NCBI GenBank assembly: GCA_021827255.1
Contig: JAKAWO010000160.1
Coordinates: 1 to 6,953 of the forward strand
From: Acidobacteriota bacterium
GTDB taxonomy: Bacteria > Acidobacteriota > Terriglobia > UBA7540
Reading direction: 5' to 3'
DNA: 6,953 nt
A program made the translations under genes and the position numbers. The notes beneath the pieces are model-generated. The model worked only from the letters and a program-made list of their open reading frames with translations. It was not told the DNA's origin and ran no database searches. Positions 1 to 4,560 of the stretch are shown in pieces. The stretch's first letter is position 1, and each line of letters opens with the position of its first letter.

Positions 1-1
1 C

Positions 2-1582
2 AAAATCTACCGCGACGAAATCGGCGGCGTCCCGCCCGAAGCCACGGACGTCGGGAGCTCGGCCTACCGAAAATTTTACGAGATCAGCATGGACCGCATC
101 GCGCAAATCTGGAAGTTGTGGGATGGCATCGCGAAGCAAGGGAATCCCGAATCCGTCTATGTCGGCAATCTGGGCGGGGCGTTTCGGACGGTGAAGGATT
201 TGAAGCGTCTGGCCGAGGTGGCCGCCTGGTTCAATGCGGACAATCAAGGCCGGTGGCAGCCGGATTCGCCTCTTTGGATGTGCGCGGCGCAAGGGCGAGT
301 GGCGCAGTCGGTGATGAACGGCCGCACCATCACCAACGTGACCGGGGCCTATTGCACTGGCCAGCCCGACTGGCGGCACTCGAGCAAGCCCGCGCCCGAG
401 GCCACACTTTGGATGGCGCAAACGGCCGCCAGCGGCATGGTGCCCTGGTATCACTGGCTGGGCGGCTCGCCGCTCGACACCCGCTGGCGCGAGACCGGCC
501 GCGCTTTCTATGACTGGCTAGCCGCCCATGAATCGCACTTCCGCAACCGCCGCTCGCTCGCCAACCTGGCGGTGCTTTATCCCCAAAGCACGATTGCCTT
601 TTACGGCTCAAGCGGCACCCATGAGCGCCGCCTCAACGGAACCGTCATTGACCCGGTAGATTACCTCCAAGGATTGTATTACGCGCTGCTCGAAGGGCGC
701 TTCGTATTCGATCTGGTTCATCAGGAGAATTTGTCGCCCCAAACCCTCCAGCCTTACCGCGTGCTACTGATTCCGAACGCGGCCTATCTCCGCGACGCCG
801 AGTGCGAAGCGATTCGGCAGTACGCCGCCTCGGGCGGCTCCCTGCTCGCCACCTTTGAGACCTCGCGCTATAACGAGTGGGGCGAGCCGCGTGAGGATTT
901 CGCTTTGCGTGATGTTTTTGGCGTCAGCGTGGCAGGCAAGGTGGTCGGCCCCGCCAACAACAGCTACATGCGCATGGATCGACCGCACCCCATCTTCGCC
1001 GGTTTCAACGACACCTCGATTCTTCCAGGGCCCGAGTTTCGCGTGACGGTGAGCCACCTCGAATCGCTCTACGCGAGCGTGGTGCCCGCTTATCCTGCCT
1101 TTCCGCCCGAGATGGTCTATCCACGCATCCCCAACACGCATGAGCCGGCGGCAATCTTCCGGCAGCAGGGCGCGTCGCGCGTGGTGTATTTTCCCGGGGA
1201 CGTGGACCGCACGGCGTGGCGCTCCGGCGGCCCGGACCTCAGCCGCCTGATCGCGAATTCCATCCGATGGCTTCTGGCCGCCAACACGCCTCCCGTGTCG
1301 GTTCGCGGCAAAGGAATGCTCGAGCTGTTTGCCTGGGAGACCGATCCCGGCTTCGCGCTCCACATCCTCAACTATACGAATCCCAATATGACTCGCGCCT
1401 ACGTGCGCGAGCTCTATCCGATTGGCCCGCTCCAAGTGGAGTTTGCCTTGCCCTCCGGCAAGCGCGTCTCGCGCCTCCAAGCTCTGAGAGCCGGCCGCGC
1501 CTTGCCTTTCCGGCAAACAGCATCAACCGTCCAGTTCGATGTGCCTTCCGTTCTGGATTATGAGGTCCTCGCGCTCACTTAG
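2..1582 (+). CDS. Glycoside hydrolase-like protein with beta-galactosidase trimerisation domain (5' partial)
   Basis: The reading frame is open from base 2 to the TAG at 1580-1582 (526 residues) and enters from outside the window, so the ATG at 89 is probably internal. Visible residues 1-185 look like the C-terminal half of a GH42/GHL6-type TIM barrel, rich in Trp, Tyr and Gly (for example YCTGQPDW and MVPWYHWLGG). Residues about 190-410 look like the class I glutamine-amidotransferase-like trimerisation domain (GH42 M): a beta strand RVLLIPNAAYL near residue 253 and a glycine turn GGSLLATFET near 278. The last 110 residues look like a beta-sandwich, with HILNYTNPN. Family knowledge suggests hydrolysis of beta-galactosides, fucosides or a related plant or microbial glycan. 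The substrate cannot be read here, and the N-terminal barrel with some catalytic residues is absent. A signal peptide cannot be judged. The gene converges on lutB. Fold-level family is fairly sure; the exact enzyme is not. Confidence 0.75.
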   Translation, partial: KIYRDEIGGVPPEATDVGSSAYRKFYEISMDRIAQIWKLWDGIAKQGNPESVYVGNLGGAFRTVKDLKRLAEVAAWFNADNQGRWQPDSPLWMCAAQGRVAQSVMNGRTITNVTGAYCTGQPDWRHSSKPAPEATLWMAQTAASGMVPWYHWLGGSPLDTRWRETGRAFYDWLAAHESHFRNRRSLANLAVLYPQSTIAFYGSSGTHERRLNGTVIDPVDYLQGLYYALLEGRFVFDLVHQENLSPQTLQPYRVLLIPNAAYLRDAECEAIRQYAASGGSLLATFETSRYNEWGEPREDFALRDVFGVSVAGKVVGPANNSYMRMDRPHPIFAGFNDTSILPGPEFRVTVSHLESLYASVVPAYPAFPPEMVYPRIPNTHEPAAIFRQQGASRVVYFPGDVDRTAWRSGGPDLSRLIANSIRWLLAANTPPVSVRGKGMLELFAWETDPGFALHILNYTNPNMTRAYVRELYPIGPLQVEFALPSGKRVSRLQALRAGRALPFRQTASTVQFDVPSVLDYEVLALT

Positions 1583-1641
1583 CTGCTCGCCGCGCCCAGG
1601 ATTTTTGTGACCGCAGTTTTTGGGCGGCGCAAGCTTCTCCA

Positions 1642-1681
1642 CACCTCACCGCCCTCTCCCTTGGGGAGAGAGTCCGAGGTG
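1642..1681. terminator. Hairpin between convergent genes, possible bidirectional terminator or palindromic repeat
   Basis: Two nested perfect stems are visible: CACCTC (1642-1647) with GAGGTG (1676-1681), and inside them CTCTCCC (1654-1660) with GGGAGAG (1664-1670) around a 3-base loop TTG. It lies between the stop of the glycoside hydrolase gene (1582) and the stop of lutB (1702), which read towards each other. There is no clean T-run right after either arm, so a classical intrinsic terminator is not proven. The C-T rich arms also resemble the dispersed intergenic palindromes common in GC-rich genomes. Confidence 0.5.
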
Positions 1682-1701
1682 CAAGGACGGGTGAGGGGTC
1701 G

Positions 1702-3147
1702 TTACAGCTTGAGGTGTTCCCAGCGCTTGCGGAACGGCTCTGCGGCCGGCGCCGGCAGGTCGCGGCCCGCAGTCCAGCTTGAGAGGGGAAACCATCCAAA
1801 CCTTCTCAGCCATCGTCCCTCCGTGTCCCACCGCCCCAGCCTTCTCAGCCCTGCGCGCATCAGCCGGCCGCCGAGCGCGTACGCCCACGGCCGCTGCATC
1901 GTCCACGCCCATACTCGCAGGGAGGCGCGTTCCGACACCGGCGAGCGCTTTGGCCGCGGCGCCGGCGTGGTTTCCTGCGCCTTCGCCCGAAGGTGCAGCA
2001 GCAAGTCGGGAATATTGATTTTCACCGGACACACTTCCCGGCATGCGCCACACAGCGAGGAGGCAAACGGCAATTCGCGCGCCGAGCCAAGGCCCACGAA
2101 CTGCGGCGTGATCAGCGCCCCAATCGGCCCGCTATAGACCCATCCATAAGCCTGCCCGCCGATCTTGCGATACACCGGGCAAGCGTTCAGGCACGCGCCG
2201 CAGCGAATGCAATAGAGCGCCTCGCGCATCTTCTCATCCGCCAGCGCGCCGATGCGCCCGTTATCCACCAGCACCACGTGCATCTCGCGCGGACCGTCTT
2301 CTCCCGCGCGCCGGGGTCCGCTGAGGATGGACGTATAGCTGGTCAGCTTCTGCCCGGTTCCCGAGCGCGCCAGGAGCCGCAGAAACACGGCCAGGTCGGC
2401 GAAGCGCGGAATCAATTTCTCAATCCCCACCAGCGCCACGTGGACCGGCGGCGCCGTGGTCGCCAGCCGAATGTTCCCTTCGTTTTCGATCACTACCAGG
2501 CTGCCCGTTTCCGCCACGGCGAAATTCGCTCCGCTCAATCCCACGCCAGCCCGCGCAAACACTTCTCGCAGCGCCGCCCGCGCGATGGCGGTCAAGCGTT
2601 CCGGCTCCTCGGTGCGTTCGGCGTGGAGTTTTTGCGCGAACAGATCGGCCACATCCTGCCGCGTTTTGTGAATCGCCGGCGCCACAATGTGCGCCGGCCG
2701 CTCGCCCGCCAGTTGCAGAATCAGCTCGCCCAGGTCGCCCTCGACAGGACGAATCCCCGCCCGCTCGAGGGCCTCATTCAGCTCGATCTCCTCGCCCACC
2801 ATGCTCTTCGCCTTCACCACCTCGCGCGCCCCGGCCTTTTGGCAAATCTCGATGACCGCCGCCGAGGCCTCTTCTGCCGTCTCCGCCCAATGAACCACCC
2901 CGCCATCGCGCTCCACGTTTCTTGCAAACTGTTCGAGGTAAAAATCCAGATGCTCGATCACCTCGCGCTTCAGCTCCCGCGCCCGCTCCCGCAAGCGCTC
3001 GAATCCCGGAACCTCCTCGATCGCCTTCAGCCGGTGCGTGTAGAGCCGCAACGTCGAGGAGCGATACGCTTCCTGCAAGTGCGCGTCCGCGAGCGCCACC
3101 TTCAGCCGCGCGTGTATCTCCGAACTGTGGATTCCCGTCTCGCTCAT
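1702..3147 (-). CDS. lutB: LutB-type lactate utilisation iron-sulfur protein (LUD domain plus 2[4Fe-4S])
   Basis: The product is 481 aa, about the length of B. subtilis LutB and E. coli YkgF. Residues about 70-295 form the LUD domain (motifs VAETGSLVV near 211, SGPRRAGEDGP near 276, HVVLVDNGR near 290). A ferredoxin-like part follows, with CIRCGACLNACP (C313, C316, C319, C323) and SLCGACREVCPVKINIP (C366, C369, C373). The last 90 residues are an Arg/Trp-rich tail. In LutABC-type systems this subunit carries electrons during cytoplasmic oxidation of L-lactate to pyruvate. The frame is open about 83 codons further upstream, but I chose the ATG at 3147: the extension is low-complexity, crosses hairpin repeats and has no family resemblance, and the protein length fits from here. 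The Shine-Dalgarno is weak (GTGGGA, a few bases before ATG). No lutA or lutC is adjacent: upstream is a repeat cluster and an IS remnant, and downstream is a convergent gene. Confidence 0.92.
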   Translation of the reverse strand: MSETGIHSSEIHARLKVALADAHLQEAYRSSTLRLYTHRLKAIEEVPGFERLRERARELKREVIEHLDFYLEQFARNVERDGGVVHWAETAEEASAAVIEICQKAGAREVVKAKSMVGEEIELNEALERAGIRPVEGDLGELILQLAGERPAHIVAPAIHKTRQDVADLFAQKLHAERTEEPERLTAIARAALREVFARAGVGLSGANFAVAETGSLVVIENEGNIRLATTAPPVHVALVGIEKLIPRFADLAVFLRLLARSGTGQKLTSYTSILSGPRRAGEDGPREMHVVLVDNGRIGALADEKMREALYCIRCGACLNACPVYRKIGGQAYGWVYSGPIGALITPQFVGLGSARELPFASSLCGACREVCPVKINIPDLLLHLRAKAQETTPAPRPKRSPVSERASLRVWAWTMQRPWAYALGGRLMRAGLRRLGRWDTEGRWLRRFGWFPLSSWTAGRDLPAPAAEPFRKRWEHLKL

Positions 3148-3190
3148 GCTGTCCCACTCGCCGATTTGCTGTCGCGCCGCTCTGTCCGTG

Positions 3191-3371
3191 GAGACGCCTC
3201 GCTGAGGCGTCTCAAAAACGACACGTTCCCGCAGAACGTCTCGACGTGGGTGGCGCATACATCGCGGCTTTTGGCGATGTGCGCGACCACATCGGGTAGC
3301 CGCGGCACTGCTTCCGGTGTCGCGGCCCCTTCCGTAGCCTCGCAGATTCCAACCTCGCGCGCAAGCGCGGG
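3191..3371. repeat. Chain of five hairpins upstream of lutB
   Basis: Five consecutive inverted repeats occupy this gene-free stretch. (1) GAGACGCCTC 3191-3200 with GAGGCGTCTC 3204-3213, 10 bp perfect, 3-base loop. (2) ACGTTC 3223-3228 with GAACGT 3234-3239. (3) ACATCGC 3259-3265 with GCGATGT 3274-3280, flanked by further imperfect pairing (GTGGCGC/GCGACCAC). (4) GCCGCGGCAC 3299-3308 with GTGTCGCGGC 3317-3326, one G-T wobble. (5) CTCGCGC type stem 3354-3360 with 3365-3371, one wobble, GCAA loop. Such density suggests intergenic palindromic elements. The first two lie close enough to the lutB start to be in its 5' leader. No further gene is seen in 3148-3385. Confidence 0.7.
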
Positions 3372-3579
3372 TGCCCCCGCCGCGCGGTAGCGTCAAAGTC
3401 GAGTTCGTGGGAGGGGCGATGGCACGGTGGGCCGAAGGGCCAGTGCAGGCGAAGGGTGTTGAGCGAGGGTTGGGGGCGCAAGGTTCAAGCGGCGAGGGGC
3501 GCGGAGACGGGTGGGTGGTGATTGGGGTGCGAGTCGGTCCGGTCGCCGATCCTTGATCCGGGCATGCGGGCGTCTGGGA

Positions 3580-4246
3580 TCAGGCACTCGCCAGGCCGAG
3601 CAGACGCAAAGGTCGGGGCGGACGGTGGGCGCAAAAGCGCAGAGCGGCGGCGATGTTGAGGGCTCCGGCGAGGCGCAGCCGGGAGATGACCAAGTTGCGC
3701 CGGGAGGCCATCACCTGGGCTCCGGCGGATGCGGCAGCGATCCTCATCGAAAGCCCCGTCGCGAACCCCGTGCAGACGATTTTCGATTTCCCAGTGACTC
3801 CGGTTGAGGGCCAGCAAGCGAGCCGGATCCACGAACGTCTCGGCAAGTAGGATCGGATGCCCGTAGCAGCGTTCCCAGTCCTCACTCAAACGTCGGAGAT
3901 TGAGAGCCAAAACTTGCGAGGCGAGGTTCGGACGATGCCAGGCGGGCAAAATCAGAAAATGCACATTGTTGACCATCAGGCGCAGACGACGAAATTTCAG
4001 GCTGGGGCTCCAGCCGATCCAGCGATCGCGGGGAGCACACTTCAGAGCGGCCGCGCCCCAACCCAACAGCGCCACCCATTGTTCATCGAGGGTGGCCACA
4101 TACCAGAGCGATTGTCCCACGATGGGCGGGAATCCCAGGTAGTGGTGGGCATCCATCAGTTCGCGCCAGCGCGCTCGCTCCTCGCCGCGCACGGGGCGGA
4201 CGACGAGGTCGTCGGCGTTGAAGCAGCGGCTGACGTTTTCTCCCAC
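3580..4246 (-). pseudogene. DUF4338 (DruA-type) domain joined to the C-terminal tail of an ISAs1-like transposase; internally deleted and frameshifted
   Basis: Starting from GTG at 4246, residues about 15-143 match the DUF4338 pattern: HHYLGF (34-39), RDRWIGW (73-79), VNNVHFLILP (92-101), RPNLASQVL (105-113) and ETFVDPAR (136-143). Immediately after DPAR the protein becomes LLALNRSHWEIENRLHGVRD (144-163), which is the conserved end of ISAs1/H-repeat transposases (RGHW.IEN.LHWVRD). The rest of DUF4338 and the DDE catalytic core are therefore missing. Near 3718-3727 the frame shifts by one: DRCRIR is followed, in the next frame, by GAQVMASRRNLVISRLRLAG and NIAAALRF, the normal continuation of the transposase tail, ending with TGA at 3580-3582. 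Without the shift, the first frame continues as meaningless Arg/Pro-rich sequence to 3485. The product cannot be an active transposase. DUF4338 is the family of DruA in Druantia, but no druB-E partners are present here. Confidence 0.82.
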
Positions 4247-4320
4247 GGCAGAGGGCTACCAAATCCGCCCTGAAATTGCCAGCCCTAAATCACGAGCTAT
4301 TTGTGTTGTTACACTTCTGA

Positions 4321-4335
4321 GACTTTGACACAGCC
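4321..4335 (+). promoter_or_regulatory. Right terminal repeat of the IS with outward -35-like TTGACA
   Basis: The right terminal repeat contains a perfect TTGACA (4325-4330) pointing out of the element towards the signalling gene. Outward -35 boxes in IS ends are a known way to create hybrid promoters. The base string at the optimal distance (ATGAGG at 4348-4353) is a poor -10, so this box alone is unlikely to be strong. Confidence 0.3.
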
Positions 4336-4356
4336 CTGGTGCGACGCATGAGGCTC

Positions 4357-4385
4357 TTGACAAAGACGGGGCTCGTAGGTACATT
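4357..4385 (+). promoter_or_regulatory. Candidate sigma70-type promoter for the GAF-GGDEF-HD-GYP gene
   Basis: A perfect -35 hexamer TTGACA (4357-4362) is followed after exactly 17 bases by TACATT (4380-4385), a 4/6 match to TATAAT. Transcription would start near 4392 and give an untranslated leader of about 170 bases before the start codon at 4561. The box lies just outside the IS right end. The spacing is ideal, but the -10 is only moderate. Confidence 0.45.
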
Positions 4386-4503
4386 CGTGGCAATGCTCCT
4401 TGGTAGATGCTGGTCTTGCAGGTAGGGGCAAGGCCAGATGCGGTGAGGGAGATAAACCCGCACCGTCCCATCGGATGGACGCCAGTACAAGTGGGCTGGC
4501 TGG

Positions 4504-4525
4504 CTTTTCGGCGTAAGCCGAAGGG
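4504..4525 (+). other. Leader hairpin with GTAA tetraloop
   Basis: TTCGGC (4507-4512) pairs perfectly with GCCGAA (4517-4522) around a GNRA-type GTAA loop. The stem extends by two G-T wobbles and one C-G pair to 4504/4525. It lies in the leader about 35 bases before the start codon. GCCAG (4481-4485) and CTGGC (4496-4500) form a second small stem just upstream. No T-run follows, so it is not an intrinsic terminator. I could not match the leader (4336-4560) to a c-di-GMP riboswitch consensus from memory. Confidence 0.4.
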
Positions 4526-4547
4526 TTCAGCGGTCGAACTCTAGACT

Positions 4548-4553
4548 GAGAGG
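4548..4553 (+). promoter_or_regulatory. Shine-Dalgarno that decides the TTG start at 4561
   Basis: GAGAGG lies 7 bases before TTG 4561. No ATG or GTG start with comparable spacing exists in this frame between the upstream stop (TAA 4453-4455) and the conserved region; the next in-frame GTG (4624) would cut through the membrane segment. Confidence 0.6.
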
Positions 4554-4560
4554 CATCCGT

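Larger units (their letters stand above)
3386..4335 (-). mobile_element. Decayed insertion sequence bounded by imperfect inverted repeats, ISAs1-like
   Basis: The left end GGTAGCGTCAAAGTC (3386-3400, plus strand) matches the right end GGCTGTGTCAAAGTC (minus strand, 4335-4321) at 12 of 15 positions, including a 10-base run differing at none from GTCAAAGTC outward by one variable base. These ends bracket the DUF4338-transposase pseudogene and nothing else. The remaining 950 bp is short for an element coding for both a DUF4338 domain and a full ISAs1-type transposase, consistent with the internal deletion seen in the coding part. I could not find a target-site duplication just outside these ends, so the exact boundaries are inferred, or the duplication has decayed. 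The stretches 3401-3579 and 4247-4320 inside the element hold no recognisable gene. Confidence 0.55.

Noticed and set aside
1593..1626. Weak inverted repeat CGCCCA/TGGGCG around T-runs after the glycoside hydrolase gene
   Set aside because: The stem is only 6 bp with a 22-base loop, and the T-tracts are in the loop or beside the stem, not after it. Too weak to call a terminator.
1993..3390. 465-codon plus-strand open frame antisense to lutB
   Set aside because: lutB on the other strand has all Fe-S cysteines and LUD motifs. The antisense product is Arg/His/Gln-rich and unrecognisable.
3148..3396. N-terminal extension of lutB by about 83 codons
   Set aside because: The extension runs through hairpin repeats, has biased composition, and would make the protein clearly longer than the family. 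The ATG at 3147 gives the normal length.
3485..4335. Druantia anti-phage defence system
   Set aside because: Only a partial DUF4338 domain is present, joined to a transposase tail and inactivated. No helicase (DruE-like) or other Druantia gene lies in the window.
3390..4340. Target-site duplication flanking the IS remnant
   Set aside because: The bases just outside the proposed ends (CCGCCGCGC on the left, CTGGTGCGAC on the right) show no direct repeat of 8-10 bases.
4290..4490. Minus-strand frame of 66 codons starting MYWRPSDGTVRVYLPH
   Set aside because: It has no recognisable family, no clear Shine-Dalgarno, and crosses the IS boundary and the leader of the plus-strand gene. Probably chance.
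4390..4560. c-di-GMP (GEMM) riboswitch in the leader of the GGDEF gene
   Set aside because: There is a GNRA-loop hairpin (4504-4525) and a GGACGC string, but the conserved core segments and the two-stem arrangement of GEMM-I could not be matched. A covariance search would settle it.
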